A DNA stretch of 64,000 nucleotides, from the NCBI RefSeq assembly GCF_011308835.1, contig NZ_JAAOHY010000011.1, positions 1-64,000 on the forward strand. The letters are read 5' to 3'. Source of the stretch: Paracoccus xiamenensis (GTDB taxonomy: Bacteria > Pseudomonadota > Alphaproteobacteria > Rhodobacterales > Rhodobacteraceae). Shown here piece by piece: positions 15,767 through 25,607 of this stretch; the stretch's first letter is position 1; every line of letters starts with the position of its first letter. Both the position numbers and the translations under genes were made by a program. The notes beneath the pieces are model-generated. The model saw only the letters and a program-made list of their open reading frames with translations. It was not told where the DNA came from and did not search any database.

Positions 15767-16513
15767 ATGCGTGGCTTTGCTCGCATTACGACGACCAGCA
15801 TTTTCTGTCTCTGCGCATCACAGGCATACGCACAGCAGACCGGCTGGGACTATCGGCTGACAATGTACGGCTGGCTGGCCGGGCTTGATCAGTCGATCGA
15901 AACCCCACGCGGCACAATTGACGGCAACCTTCACGTCAGCGACGTGCTAGAGGGGCTTGATATGGCGCTGATGGGAACGTTCGAGGCGCGGCGTGACCGC
16001 TGGGGCATCATTACCGATCTGGTCTATTCGGACCTGTCCCTGACCAAGGAAAACCCGCTCCGGGGGGCTTATTCCTCGGCCGAGATGTCCCCACGCATGA
16101 CCGCGTTGACGATGATGGGCGCCTACCGCGTCAGCCAGAGCGATAACATGTCTGTCGATCTGGCGGCGGGGCTTCGCTATATGAATGTCGATATTGATAC
16201 GACCCTGAAGCCCGGCAGCTTGGCCGGAAGAGAGTTCGATCTGGACGATAGCTGGGTCGATCCCGTCATCGGAATGCGCGTATCGGGCAAGTTCAATGAA
16301 AAATGGTATGGCAGCGTATATGCTGATATTGGCGGGCAGCTCGACGGCGACAACTCGGCCTGGCAGGCACTTGCCTATGTTGGCTATGCGTTCAACCCGA
16401 CCTGGTCGGCAGAGTTCGGATACCGCCATATGCATGTCGAAAAGGAAATCCGGAACAGCGATGTTTCGCTGGAACTGTCAGGTCCGATGATCGGGGTTAC
16501 CGCGCGCTTCTAG
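15767..16513 (+). CDS. Outer-membrane beta-barrel protein
   Basis: ATG 15767 follows AAGGAACCTCAAT. The 248-residue product has a signal peptide ending AYA-QQ and an alternating strand pattern (WDYRLTMYGWLAG, LMGTFEARRDRWGIITDLVY, WSAEFGYRHMHVEKE). It ends in a strand with terminal phenylalanine (MIGVTARF), the signature recognised by the BAM machinery. It is divergent from the AraC-type regulator gene, which suggests regulation by it. Function unknown. Confidence 0.8.
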   Translation: MRGFARITTTSIFCLCASQAYAQQTGWDYRLTMYGWLAGLDQSIETPRGTIDGNLHVSDVLEGLDMALMGTFEARRDRWGIITDLVYSDLSLTKENPLRGAYSSAEMSPRMTALTMMGAYRVSQSDNMSVDLAAGLRYMNVDIDTTLKPGSLAGREFDLDDSWVDPVIGMRVSGKFNEKWYGSVYADIGGQLDGDNSAWQALAYVGYAFNPTWSAEFGYRHMHVEKEIRNSDVSLELSGPMIGVTARF

Positions 16514-16561
16514 CGCCGCCCGCGAGAGGCCAATCTTCAAGACTCGACCGCGATGACGCAT

Positions 16562-16601
16562 AAATGACTGGCGGCAGCCAAGGGGCTGCCGCCAGTCATT
16601 T
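16562..16601. terminator. Strong bidirectional terminator
   Basis: A perfect 18-bp stem (16562-16579 with 16584-16601) surrounds an AAGG loop. The stem ends in AAAT/ATTT, and it lies between two convergent genes, the barrel gene and the DUF1254 gene, so it can serve both. Confidence 0.85.
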
Positions 16602-16706
16602 GACGTTGAAGGGATTAGGGTGCCGGCCGGGGCGGCGCAGCGGAACAGGCATGACCGTCCAGGCCTTGGTCCGACCGGCCATGTGATGTCGCTGTTGCGG
16701 GCCGGC

Positions 16707-18326
16707 TCAACCGGCCGGGGTGACCTCTTCTATCTCGCTTGGTTGCCAGCTTTTGTCGAAGAAGGATGGCAGCGGACTGTAAAGGCGCAGAAGCGTAAAC
16801 CATCCCTTTTCCGGGTCGGTCTGGATCCAGTTGCCGCGCGCCACGCCTTCGGGCTGGGTCGGGCCGAAATAGATCGTTGTCGTACCATCGCTTGCCGCTT
16901 CTGCCGCCGGCGAGGGATAGCCCTGGCTGCCGGCGCGCGGGTATTTCTGCGGCGTTTGCAGCATAGAGCGGGTCTGGTTGTCATAAAGCGTAAGGGACCA
17001 GAAAGCGGCGGCCGGGATATCCTTCGGCAGTTCCACCTTATAGGTCTTCGCGCCATCGAACGACTCGCCGTTCGCGTCGAGGAACCCCATCAGATATTGC
17101 GAGCCGACACCGGGTATCCGCATGATCATACCCGGAGAATCCAGCGTATAGCCGTAATAGAAGGCCGCGCGGGAATCGAGCGTACGGGCCCCGGTCGGCT
17201 CTAGCGGTTTGAATGCCCCATCTTCAAACAGCGGAGGTGGTGTTTCGAAGAATGCGCCCCCTTCCCACAACATGTTCCCCCAGTGCGAGCCATCGTAATA
17301 GGCCCATTCCGGATGCTTCATTGCATAGCGCCAGTTCAGCGCCCGCCCCGTCGCCTGCCCTACCGCGGCGGCATCGGTCAGGATCGCCTTCATCCGATCA
17401 TCGGGCGCGAACGGCTTTCCATGCACGATTCCGATCGCGGCAAGCTGGCCCGCCAGCTCTGGATCATAACTGGTGGCCGGCTCGTTCTGGACGTTCTCGT
17501 TGATCAGTTCAAAGAAGCCATAGTCACTGGGCGGGATGGTGTTGAACGAACGGCCCGAGGCCTCAATGAATTTCGTTTCGGGAATTTTCGGCTCATCTGC
17601 AATGTGCACGGTGCCCTCAAGCGCCTGCGCAATACTGGTGCCGAATGCGCCGGGCTGGTAGGGGTATACCTTCATCGTCCGCTTGATGTTCTCGACAGCA
17701 GGCTTCGGGTCATTGTCGACCAGGTTGGCCCGCGATGCGTAAAGCGCAAAGTTCGTTTTCGAATGGGCAATGAAATATCCCCCTTCCGGCAGCGGGCCAT
17801 CATAATCCGGGCCGACGATCAGGTATTTTCCACCCAGGCCGCGATCCGGTCCCGGACCGCCGATATCGACAACCCATGAAAACCACATATCATTGATCGT
17901 GCCAGTAGCCCCTGACGGCTGTTCGATCACCACCGGCCCGTTGCTGAGATCGAGACCGGTAAAATAATAGATCGTGTCGGCATTCGCGGTCAAAAACAGC
18001 GAATTGGAATCCATCAGCTCGGAAAAGATGACCACGTCACCCGGATTGGCGCCGACATCCTGCACGCCTTTGGCAATTGCAAGGGCCGACGCTCCCCTGA
18101 AGCTGTTGTTGTAAACGTTCAATGCCCGCGTGAAATCGATGATGTCATACACCTTTTCTGCCGCTTCCTGCGTCGGCACCCCGTCGCGAAATTCCAGCGT
18201 ACCAGCACGCGTATCAACGGTGGCGGGGATCGAAAGCGCCTCAACGATTTCTTTCGTCACATCTGCGTGGCCCGTGCCTAATGCGAAAATAGTCGCGGCG
18301 CTGCTGATCAAGGTTCGGCGGATCAT
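16707..18326 (-). CDS. DUF1254/DUF1214 periplasmic protein
   Basis: ATG 18326 is chosen because it begins a signal peptide (MIRRTLISSAATIFALGTGH). An in-frame ATG at 18356 adds ten residues and leaves the signal less typical. The 539-residue protein has an N-terminal DUF1254 region (TRALNVYNNSFRGASALAIA, NADTIYYFTGLDLSNGPVVI) and a C-terminal DUF1214 region (TYKVELPKDIPAAAFWSLTL, then the YDNQTRSMLQ and DPEKGWFTLLRLYSPL segments). Proteins of this type are widespread and exported, with no settled reaction. It stands alone between the envelope genes and the benzoate operon, 279 bases from pcaD, so it may have its own promoter. Confidence 0.88.
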   Translation of the reverse strand: MIRRTLISSAATIFALGTGHADVTKEIVEALSIPATVDTRAGTLEFRDGVPTQEAAEKVYDIIDFTRALNVYNNSFRGASALAIAKGVQDVGANPGDVVIFSELMDSNSLFLTANADTIYYFTGLDLSNGPVVIEQPSGATGTINDMWFSWVVDIGGPGPDRGLGGKYLIVGPDYDGPLPEGGYFIAHSKTNFALYASRANLVDNDPKPAVENIKRTMKVYPYQPGAFGTSIAQALEGTVHIADEPKIPETKFIEASGRSFNTIPPSDYGFFELINENVQNEPATSYDPELAGQLAAIGIVHGKPFAPDDRMKAILTDAAAVGQATGRALNWRYAMKHPEWAYYDGSHWGNMLWEGGAFFETPPPLFEDGAFKPLEPTGARTLDSRAAFYYGYTLDSPGMIMRIPGVGSQYLMGFLDANGESFDGAKTYKVELPKDIPAAAFWSLTLYDNQTRSMLQTPQKYPRAGSQGYPSPAAEAASDGTTTIYFGPTQPEGVARGNWIQTDPEKGWFTLLRLYSPLPSFFDKSWQPSEIEEVTPAG

Positions 18327-18605
18327 CGTTTTGTTCCTGTTCGGGTGTTGCGGCATTTGCAATGCATTCAACAACGGCTTCGGAGCAGGCATTACCCCGG
18401 TGGCGGATCTTCTTCGCCATCCAATTCCGAACCGCGTCGCCGAAATCCTAGCGCCGCCGGCCGTTCCAATCAGCAACCATTTTGCGCCAAGTGTTTGTAA
18501 TCAGGCAATTGAACGCAGCCCCGGCATGCGACTCCATCCCGTATGCGCAGATCAAATCCTATGCTGCCGGGTGATGGCAGAAGATTTGCCTGCGTGGCCG
18601 GCAGC

Positions 18606-19385
18606 TCAGATCAGAAAACCCGTCAGGGCAGCATTGAACGCCGTGGCGGATTCCACGTTGACGATATGGCGGCCCGGCAGGCTCAGATGACGCCCGTCCC
18701 GCGCCCTTATCGCAATGGCCTCAAGCTCGTTCGGGGGGCAGACCGGATCGTCAATTCCGGAAATCGCCAAAAGCGGATTGGCGATCTGGTCAAGGCTGGC
18801 GCGCAGGTCTGCTTGGGCAAGTGCGGCGCAGCACCCGATATAGCCTTCGCTCGACGTTACCGCAAAGCTGTCCAGGATCGTGTCGACGGCTTCGGACTGT
18901 TGTTGGTGAAAGGTCGGCGTGAACCAGCGTTCCGCCGTCGCCGCCACAAGCCCACCCAGACCGCTGTCCCGGACATCAGCGATACGGGCAGACCAGCCCT
19001 CAGGCGTCCCGATACGCGCGGCAGTGGCGCAAAGGACGACGCGATCGAGCCGCGCGCCCTGATGGATCGCAAGCCACTGTCCGGTCAGCCCGCCAATGGA
19101 CAGGCCGCAGAAATGCGTGCGCGGAATTGCCAGCGCATCCAGCAGGGCGATCACGTCGCCGCCCAGATCGGCAAGGCCGTAGGGCGGCGGCGGCGCGGAT
19201 GATTTGCCGTGGCCGCGCCGGTCATAGCGCAGGATGCGGAAATCGCCCACCATGGCGTCGACCTGGGCATCCCACATATGCATGTCGGTGCCCAGCGAGT
19301 TGCAGAAGGTCAGCCACGGCCCATCCCCTGCCGGCCCATCTATGCGGTAATGAAGGCGATGGGTCGGCAGGTCCAGATAGGGCAT
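18606..19385 (-). CDS. pcaD: 3-oxoadipate enol-lactonase
   Basis: This alpha/beta hydrolase of 259 residues opens 3-oxoadipate enol-lactone to 3-oxoadipate in the ortho-cleavage pathway. The nucleophile is Ser96 in the GLSIGG elbow, the acid is in SGIDDPVCPP and the histidine in GRHIVNVES. The oxyanion region is FCNSLGTDMHMWD. It is the last gene of the catBCA-benABCDK operon and starts two bases after benK ends, so it completes the conversion of muconolactone products made by CatB and CatC. Confidence 0.93.
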   Translation of the reverse strand: MPYLDLPTHRLHYRIDGPAGDGPWLTFCNSLGTDMHMWDAQVDAMVGDFRILRYDRRGHGKSSAPPPPYGLADLGGDVIALLDALAIPRTHFCGLSIGGLTGQWLAIHQGARLDRVVLCATAARIGTPEGWSARIADVRDSGLGGLVAATAERWFTPTFHQQQSEAVDTILDSFAVTSSEGYIGCCAALAQADLRASLDQIANPLLAISGIDDPVCPPNELEAIAIRARDGRHLSLPGRHIVNVESATAFNAALTGFLI

Positions 19386-19387
19386 GG

Positions 19388-20746
19388 TCAGGCTTTCACG
19401 GCAAGGTTGTCGTCTTGCGACGCTGAGGGTGCAGCCACATCGTCGCTGCGGGGGTTGCTTAGCGCATAGACCAGCATCGCCATGGCGGCGACTGCCGCAG
19501 GAATGGCAAAGATCAGGAAGTTCTGCCCCAGCGGCAATTCCCGCGCCAGCAGCACCCCGCCAATCGTCGGCCCGACGATTGCCCCGATCCGGCCCACGCC
19601 CGAGGCCCAGCCCAGACCCGTCGAGCGCACCGAAAGACCATAAAGTTGCGCCACACTGGCATAAAGCAGGATCTGCGTGCCGATGGTGGTGGCCCCGGCG
19701 ATGAAGACCAGCAGGAACAGGACCACGGGCGCGGGGTTCATGCCGATCAGCGCGATGGACAGCGCGGCGGCCACGAAATAGCCGATGACCACCTTCGGCA
19801 GCCCCAGCCGGTCACCCAGCCAGCCGCCGGCTACCGCGCCGGCCATGCCGCCGAAATTCAGCGCAAACAGGCTCAGCAGACTGGCACGTTCGGCGTAACC
19901 GGCCTCTTGCAACACCTTGGGCAGCCACGACGACAGCAGATAGACCAGCAACAGGCAGCAGAAGAACGAAGCCCAGAGCATCAGCGTCGGCAGGCTGCGG
20001 CCATGGCGGAACAGTTCGACGACCGAGGCAGAGACGCCCTTCTTTTCGCTGAAGACTAGCCGGTCATCGGCGTTCAGCGGCGTGTCCGGGGCGACCTTGG
20101 CAAAGATGCGGCGCGCTTCGTCCTGCTTGCCTTGACGGATCAGGAAGCCCAGCGACTCCGGCAGCCTCCACAGGACCAGCGGGAACAGCAGCAATGGCAC
20201 GGCGGCGATGAAGAACATCGGTTTCCAGCCGAAGCTGGGAATAAGCCCGATGCCCAGCCCAGCCGCGACCATGCCGCCGATCGAATAGCCCGAGAACATG
20301 ATCGCCACCATGGTGCCGCGCAGGCGTTTGGGCGCATATTCGTTCATCAGCGCGACCGCATTCGGCATCAGCCCGCCGCAGCCCAGACCCGCGATGAAGC
20401 GGAAGATCTTGAACTGCTCGGGCGAGCTCGCGAAGCCGGTCATCACCGTGGCCGAGGTGAACAGCAGAAAGCTGATCGCCACGCCTTTCTTGCGGCCGAT
20501 CCTGTCGGCCAGCGACCCGAGGCCGAGCGCCCCGAACATCATCCCGAACAGCGCCCATGCCTGCAAGGCACCCGCCTGCGGCTTGGTCAGCCCCCATTCG
20601 GCGATCAGTGTCGGCAGCACGGTGCCGGCGACGAAAACATCATATCCGTCCACCACCAGCAGCACGCCACAAAGCGCGACCACCATCCATTGGAACCGGC
20701 CGAACGGGCTTCGGTCTATCGCCTCATTCACGTCGATATTGCGCAT
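19388..20746 (-). CDS. benK: Aromatic acid:H+ symporter (MFS, benzoate transporter)
   Basis: ATG 20746 with GGAGG upstream gives 452 residues. It is an AAHS-family major facilitator with about 12 membrane helices, including the DGYDVF motif in helix 1 that is characteristic of aromatic acid transporters, and the loop GSLADRIGRKKGV after helix 2. Its place between benD and pcaD makes benzoate the most likely substrate. PcaK-type transport of hydroxybenzoate or protocatechuate cannot be ruled out from sequence alone. Confidence 0.88.
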   Translation of the reverse strand: MRNIDVNEAIDRSPFGRFQWMVVALCGVLLVVDGYDVFVAGTVLPTLIAEWGLTKPQAGALQAWALFGMMFGALGLGSLADRIGRKKGVAISFLLFTSATVMTGFASSPEQFKIFRFIAGLGCGGLMPNAVALMNEYAPKRLRGTMVAIMFSGYSIGGMVAAGLGIGLIPSFGWKPMFFIAAVPLLLFPLVLWRLPESLGFLIRQGKQDEARRIFAKVAPDTPLNADDRLVFSEKKGVSASVVELFRHGRSLPTLMLWASFFCCLLLVYLLSSWLPKVLQEAGYAERASLLSLFALNFGGMAGAVAGGWLGDRLGLPKVVIGYFVAAALSIALIGMNPAPVVLFLLVFIAGATTIGTQILLYASVAQLYGLSVRSTGLGWASGVGRIGAIVGPTIGGVLLARELPLGQNFLIFAIPAAVAAMAMLVYALSNPRSDDVAAPSASQDDNLAVKA

Positions 20747-20784
20747 TTCGTTTCCTCCCTGAAATACGGTTTGATTGACCGACC

Positions 20785-21570
20785 TCAGCCCGTGTCGCCG
20801 CCAGCGACGGGCAGGACAGAGCCGGTGATGTAGGATGCCTCGTCCGAGGCCAGGAACAGGATCGGTGCGGCCTGCTCCGCGATGGTGCCATAGCGGTGCA
20901 TCAGCGCCGTCTGCTTCACCTGATCGACAACCTGCGACATCCATGCCTTTTCGGCCTCGCTGTCGCCTTCGGCGTTGCGGGGGATGCGGCGGGGCGGCGC
21001 TTCGGTGCCACCCGGCGCGGTGGCGACGACGCGGATATTATCGCCGGCCAGCTCCATCGCCAGCGACTGGGTGACGGCGTTGATGCCGCCTTTGGCCGCC
21101 GAATAAGGGACGCGATGAATGCCGCGCGTCGCGTTCGAGGACACGTTGACGATGGTGCCACCGCCGCGCGCCAGCAGATGCGGAATGACCGCGCGGCAGC
21201 AATAAAGCGTCGGCATCAGCGAGCGGCGGATTTCGGCGTCGATCTGATCGGGCTGAAATTCGGCATAAGGCCGCATGCGGATCGCGCCGCCGACATTGTT
21301 GATCAGGATGTCGATGCCGCCGAAAGTTTCGACGGCATGGCGCATCGCGGCCTCGGCACCGCCCCACGTCTCCAGATCGGCATTGAAACCGACTGCGCCA
21401 TTGCCTGCCTCGGCCGCCACGTCGCCTACGAAGTCGGCGCGGTCGACCAGCAGGACGCGCCCGCCCTCGGCTGCCGCACGCAGGGCGACGGCGCGACCGA
21501 TCCCCTGCGCGGCGCCTGTCACGACCAGCACCTTACCCGCGAAGCGGTCGGGAAAGACGGCGCCGTTCAT
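20785..21570 (-). CDS. benD: Benzoate cis-diol dehydrogenase
   Basis: This is a short-chain dehydrogenase of 261 residues starting at ATG 21570, which overlaps the benC stop (ATGA). It oxidises and decarboxylates the 1,2-dihydroxy-cyclohexadiene carboxylate made by BenABC to catechol, using NAD. The cofactor motif is TGAAQGIGRA, NNVGG follows, the catalytic serine is in NVSSNATRG and the Tyr/Lys pair in PYSAAKGG. Confidence 0.93.
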   Translation of the reverse strand: MNGAVFPDRFAGKVLVVTGAAQGIGRAVALRAAAEGGRVLLVDRADFVGDVAAEAGNGAVGFNADLETWGGAEAAMRHAVETFGGIDILINNVGGAIRMRPYAEFQPDQIDAEIRRSLMPTLYCCRAVIPHLLARGGGTIVNVSSNATRGIHRVPYSAAKGGINAVTQSLAMELAGDNIRVVATAPGGTEAPPRRIPRNAEGDSEAEKAWMSQVVDQVKQTALMHRYGTIAEQAAPILFLASDEASYITGSVLPVAGGDTG

Positions 21571-22595
21571 GCGACCGCCTTCTGGGGCTCGTTGGGGGTG
21601 AACTTCTCGTAATGGAAGCTGGCGGTATTGACGTTGTTTTCGTCCAGATAGTGGCGGACGGCATCGACCATCGGCGGCGGTCCGCACAGATAGACATCGA
21701 CGCCCCCCCCAGCCAGCATCTCTTCGGGCATGTGCTGCGTCACCCAACCCTTGCGCGGGTGGTCCGAGGCCCCTTCCGCAACCACGGTGGCAAAGGTGAA
21801 GTTCGGCAGCCGCTCGGCATAGGCGGCCAGTTCGTCCACCAGAACCAGATCCAGATCGCGGGTCACGCCATAGATCAGGTGGATCTGGCGCTGCGATCCG
21901 GCGCGGGCCATGACCTCCAGCATCGACAGGAAGGGCGCAAGGCCGGTGCCGCCGGCAAGAAACAGCAGCGGGCCTTCGCCGTCGCGCAGATAGAAGCTGC
22001 CCATCGGGCCGGTCAGGGTCAGTGCGTCACCCGCTTTCGCGCCGGCCAGCCAACCGCTCATCACCCCGTCGGGTATCTTCTTGATGAGAAAACCGATCTG
22101 CGCCTCACCCGGCGCGGTGCTGAAGGAATAGGAGCGATGCGCCCCGCTGCCCGGCACGTCGATATTCACATACTGCCCCGGCAGGAAAACCGGCGCGGTG
22201 GCCGCGTCATCAACGGCCAGTTCCAGCACCACGGCAGCGTCGTGATGCGGCGCGATCCGAGTCACGGTGGCGGCAAAGCTTTGCTGGCCGGTCTTGCAGG
22301 CCTGCGAACTCATCGGCACTGACAGCACGCAATCCGAGGTCGCGACCATCTGACATGTCAGGACAAGGCCCTCCTCGGCCTCGTCCTCGGTCAGGGCGTC
22401 TTCGATATAGTCGTCGCCCATATCATAGCTGCCGCTTTCGGCCTTGCATTTGCAGGTGCCGCAGACGCCGTCCGAACAGTCCATCGGCAGGTTGATCTTG
22501 TTGCGATAGGCGGCGTCCAGAACCTTTTCGCCTTCCTTGCAGTCAACGAAACGGGTGATGCCGTCTTCAAAATTCAGTGCGATCCTGTAGCACAT
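21567..22595 (-). CDS. benC: Benzoate 1,2-dioxygenase reductase component
   Basis: The 342-residue electron-transfer protein passes electrons from NADH to the BenAB oxygenase. It has an N-terminal plant-type [2Fe-2S] ferredoxin (DCSDGVCGTCKCKAESG, with the last cysteine in VLTCQ). This is followed by an FAD domain with RSYSFSTAP and an NAD domain with LFLAGGTGLAPFLSM and a terminal CGPPPMVDAV. The gene lies 32 bases after benB. Confidence 0.95.
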   Translation of the reverse strand: MCYRIALNFEDGITRFVDCKEGEKVLDAAYRNKINLPMDCSDGVCGTCKCKAESGSYDMGDDYIEDALTEDEAEEGLVLTCQMVATSDCVLSVPMSSQACKTGQQSFAATVTRIAPHHDAAVVLELAVDDAATAPVFLPGQYVNIDVPGSGAHRSYSFSTAPGEAQIGFLIKKIPDGVMSGWLAGAKAGDALTLTGPMGSFYLRDGEGPLLFLAGGTGLAPFLSMLEVMARAGSQRQIHLIYGVTRDLDLVLVDELAAYAERLPNFTFATVVAEGASDHPRKGWVTQHMPEEMLAGGGVDVYLCGPPPMVDAVRHYLDENNVNTASFHYEKFTPNEPQKAVA

Positions 22596-22627
22596 GGCTT
22601 CCTCCTCGCGTTTGGGCTGGGTGGCGG

Positions 22628-23137
22628 TCAGACGTGGTAGACGTCGATGACCTGGCGGATGTAGTCGTTCTTCAACACGATCTTCTTGGCGGCGATCAGC
22701 AGCCCGCCGTCGGCCCGGCGCAGGGTCACGAACATGGTCCCGAAAAACTGATCCGTGGTCTTGTAGCGGTGGTTGAGGGTGTGGAAGTTGTAGCGGACAT
22801 CCATCTCATCCCCGCGATCCTCGATCACCTCGACATTCTGGACGGCGTGGCTGGTGCGCGGCTCAGGCGTGGAGGCACCCGAACGTTCGGTCTTGATGCG
22901 GAAGACGCGGTCTTCCAGCCCGCTGCGGTCGGGGTAATAGATCAGCGAGATTTCCGATTGCGGGTCCTCGGTCGGCTGGTCGTTGTCGTCCCATGCGGGC
23001 ATCCAATAGGTCGCATCGGGCGCATAGCATTCCAGCCATTCGTCCCATTCGCGATCATCCAGCAGGCGCGCCTCACGGTACAGGAAGGCGCAGACGGCGT
23101 TGTAATCCGTGGTGGCTGTGATGTTATCGAGGCTCAT
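22628..23137 (-). CDS. benB: Benzoate 1,2-dioxygenase small (beta) subunit
   Basis: ATG 23137 (MSLDNITATTDYNAV) gives 169 residues, the usual size for ring-hydroxylating dioxygenase beta subunits with an NTF2-like fold. Typical motifs are LLDDREWDEWLECYAPDATY and a C-terminal RQVIDVYHV. In the ancestral arrangement its start overlapped the benA stop (ATGA at 23137-23134). Because benA now stops early, 53 bases separate the benA amber codon from this start, which may weaken translational coupling. Confidence 0.94.
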   Translation of the reverse strand: MSLDNITATTDYNAVCAFLYREARLLDDREWDEWLECYAPDATYWMPAWDDNDQPTEDPQSEISLIYYPDRSGLEDRVFRIKTERSGASTPEPRTSHAVQNVEVIEDRGDEMDVRYNFHTLNHRYKTTDQFFGTMFVTLRRADGGLLIAAKKIVLKNDYIRQVIDVYHV

Positions 23138-23190
23138 GCCGCTTCTCCCTTCTTCTCGGACGCCAGCGCATCGCGCATGACCTGCGCCCA

Positions 23191-24486
23191 CTATTCGTGC
23201 TGCACGACGAACAGCCCCTCATCCTCGCTGCGCTCGCCCGACACGACCGGGTTGATGCCAATGCGTTTGGCGTTGTCGTCCGGGCCGTGGATCCAAAGCG
23301 GCGCACCGCGCGACATGTCGTTCCACAGCGGCGCGGCATAGGCGGTCTGGCAGGCACGGAATTCCTCCAGATCGTCCGATGTCCCCATGCCCGAGACGTT
23401 GAAGAAATCTTCGTATTGGCGGATGCGGTTGGCGCGGTCCTCGGCGCTTTCGCCCTTGGGGCCGAAGCAGAAGATGGTGACTTCGGTCTTGTCGACGCCA
23501 AGCGGGCGGACGACGCGGATCTGGGTGCTGAACTGGTCCATCAGGAACACGTTCGGATAAAGGCACAGGTTGCGGGTCTGGTTGACGATGAAGCCGGCCT
23601 TGTCCTCGCCCAGACGGGCGGCGATTTCCTCGCGGCGGTTATAGACCGGGCGCACCTCTGGGTTCTTGGTGTTGGTCCACAGCAGGATATGGCCGTTGTC
23701 GAAACCGTAAACGCCAGCGACCGATTTGCTCCAGCTATTCGCGTCCACGGCCTTGGTGCCGGTTTCGGCGCGGCGGTCCATGGTGGTGGCATAGTTCCAA
23801 TGGACCGAGCTGACGTGATAGCCGTCACAGCCGTTTTCCATCTGAAGCTTCCAGTTGCCGTCATAGATGTAGGAGGAATTGCCGCGCAGCACCTCCAGCC
23901 CTTCGGGGGCCTGATCGACGATCTGGTCGATGATGGTGGTGGTTTCGCCCAGATATTCCTGCAAGGGCGCGACGTCGGGGTTCAGGCTGCCGAACAGGAA
24001 TCCGCGATAGCTTTCGAAACGTGCAACCTTGGTCAGATCATGCGAGCCATGGGTGTTGAACTGCTCGGGATATTGGGTGGTCTTGGCGTCCTTGACCTTC
24101 AGCAACTTACCGGTGTTCGAGAAGGTCCAGCCGTGGAAGGGACAGGTAAAGCTGCCCTTGTTGCCCTGCTTGCGGCGGCACAGCATGGCACCTTTGTGCG
24201 CGCAGGCATTGATGACGGCGTTCAGCTCGCCCGTTTTGTCGCGGGTGATGACGACGGGCTGCCGACCGATCCAGGTGGTGTAATAGTCGTTGATTTCCGG
24301 GATCTGGCTTTCATGGGCCAGGTAGACCCAGTTGCCTTCGAAGATGTGCTTCATCTCCAGTTCGTAGAGGTCTTCGTTGGTGAAGATATCGCGGCGGCAG
24401 CGGTACAGGCCGGCTTCGTGATCGTCTTGCACGGCCACCTTCAGCAGGTGGTCCAGTTCGCGGGCTTTTTCGATGATCGCGGACAT
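23191..24486 (-). CDS. benA: Benzoate 1,2-dioxygenase large (alpha) subunit, shortened by an amber codon
   Basis: ATG 24486 with AAGGAG upstream begins a Rieske non-heme iron oxygenase that hydroxylates benzoate. The Rieske ligands are Cys95 and His97 (CAHKG) and Cys115 and His118 (CPFHGW). The mononuclear iron histidines are in [10 protein letters not shown]. The frame stops with TAG at 23193-23191 after VVQHE. Directly beyond it the same frame reads WAQVMRDALASEKKGEAA and ends in TGA overlapping the benB start, so the ancestral protein had 450 residues and this one has 431. A Tyr-Trp pair at this position is usual, so TAT or TAC to TAG is the likely change. It could also be a sequencing error. 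Confidence 0.93.
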   Translation of the reverse strand: MSAIIEKARELDHLLKVAVQDDHEAGLYRCRRDIFTNEDLYELEMKHIFEGNWVYLAHESQIPEINDYYTTWIGRQPVVITRDKTGELNAVINACAHKGAMLCRRKQGNKGSFTCPFHGWTFSNTGKLLKVKDAKTTQYPEQFNTHGSHDLTKVARFESYRGFLFGSLNPDVAPLQEYLGETTTIIDQIVDQAPEGLEVLRGNSSYIYDGNWKLQMENGCDGYHVSSVHWNYATTMDRRAETGTKAVDANSWSKSVAGVYGFDNGHILLWTNTKNPEVRPVYNRREEIAARLGEDKAGFIVNQTRNLCLYPNVFLMDQFSTQIRVVRPLGVDKTEVTIFCFGPKGESAEDRANRIRQYEDFFNVSGMGTSDDLEEFRACQTAYAAPLWNDMSRGAPLWIHGPDDNAKRIGINPVVSGERSEDEGLFVVQHE

Positions 24487-24604
24487 GAGTTCTCCTTCCC
24501 CAGGGGATGCGCTGTTCGCGGGCAAGCCCCTGCCAATGTCGGTGATGAATTGTCGGGTTCAGGGTCCGGGCGGCGCTTGTGTCAGGCCGCCCGGTGATGC
24601 GGCC

Positions 24605-25543
24605 TCAGGCTGCGGCGCGGCGGCGCTGTTCGTTGATCTGGTTGTCGACACCGTCGACAAGCGCGGTCAGATGCATGTCGAAGCTGATTTCGGCGAAGGG
24701 GCCGTTCAGGTTGTTGGCGCGGATGCTTTCTTCGTCGCTGCGTTCGACCACATGCGGGACCAGGCCTTCGCGGGTGGCATAGGCGAAATCATCATCGATC
24801 AGCGGGTCGCCCTCGATATTGATCTGGGTGGTCAGCTTGCGATGATCGGGCGCGCTGACGAACAGATGGATATGGGCGGGACGCTGGCCGTGGCGGCCGA
24901 GCGCCGTCAGCAGCTTTTCGGTCGGGCTGCCGGGGGGCACACCGTAACCGCTGGGCAGGATGCTCTGGAATTTATAGCGGCCCTGATCGTCGGCGATGAT
25001 GGTGCGGCGCATGTTGAAATCGGATTGCAGCCCGGTCGGGTCAAAATGCGAATAGAAGCCGCGGGTGTCGCAATGCCAGACCTCCACCTGCGCGCCGGGC
25101 AGCGGTTTGCCGTCAGCGCCGTGGACGGTGCCATGCATGATCAGCGTCTGGCCGTCGGTGTCGCGGCCATCGTCCAGACGGGCAAAGCCCTGTTCGACCG
25201 GCGCACCCGCCACATAAAGCGGGCCTTCGATGGTGCGCGGCGTCGGGTTTTCGATGCCCAGCTCCGCGTCGATGGCGTCCAGCCGTTCGTCGATGAAGTG
25301 ATCGAGCCCGAGGCCGGGCGAGATGAGACCCGCCTGACCGGCGGCGCCCAGATCGTTCAGCCAGGCGACGCCCTGCCAGTATTCGTCGGGGGTGATGTTC
25401 AGGTCGTCGATGGCGCGGAACAGGTCCGACATCAGCCGGTGGGTGATTTCCTTCATGCGCGGATTGCCATCGGCGCTGTTCAGCCCGCTAAGCTCGTTCA
25501 GGAATTCCTGAATGTCGGGACGGTCGAATATCTTGACGGTCAT
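24605..25543 (-). CDS. catA: Catechol 1,2-dioxygenase
   Basis: ATG 25543 with AGGAGG upstream gives 312 residues. It performs intradiol cleavage of catechol to cis,cis-muconate. The Fe(III) ligands fall at exactly the positions known in Acinetobacter CatA: Tyr164 (RGFY), Tyr200 (PSGYG), His224 and His226 (RPAHIHLF). The N-terminal helical linker domain that forms the dimer is present. It lies between catC and benA in the operon. Confidence 0.96.
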   Translation of the reverse strand: MTVKIFDRPDIQEFLNELSGLNSADGNPRMKEITHRLMSDLFRAIDDLNITPDEYWQGVAWLNDLGAAGQAGLISPGLGLDHFIDERLDAIDAELGIENPTPRTIEGPLYVAGAPVEQGFARLDDGRDTDGQTLIMHGTVHGADGKPLPGAQVEVWHCDTRGFYSHFDPTGLQSDFNMRRTIIADDQGRYKFQSILPSGYGVPPGSPTEKLLTALGRHGQRPAHIHLFVSAPDHRKLTTQINIEGDPLIDDDFAYATREGLVPHVVERSDEESIRANNLNGPFAEISFDMHLTALVDGVDNQINEQRRRAAA

Positions 25544-25607
25544 TTGGGTTCTCCTCCTGGATTCATATTGAAACTGGGCGGGACGGCGTTTTGCGGTCCC
25601 GTTGGGA

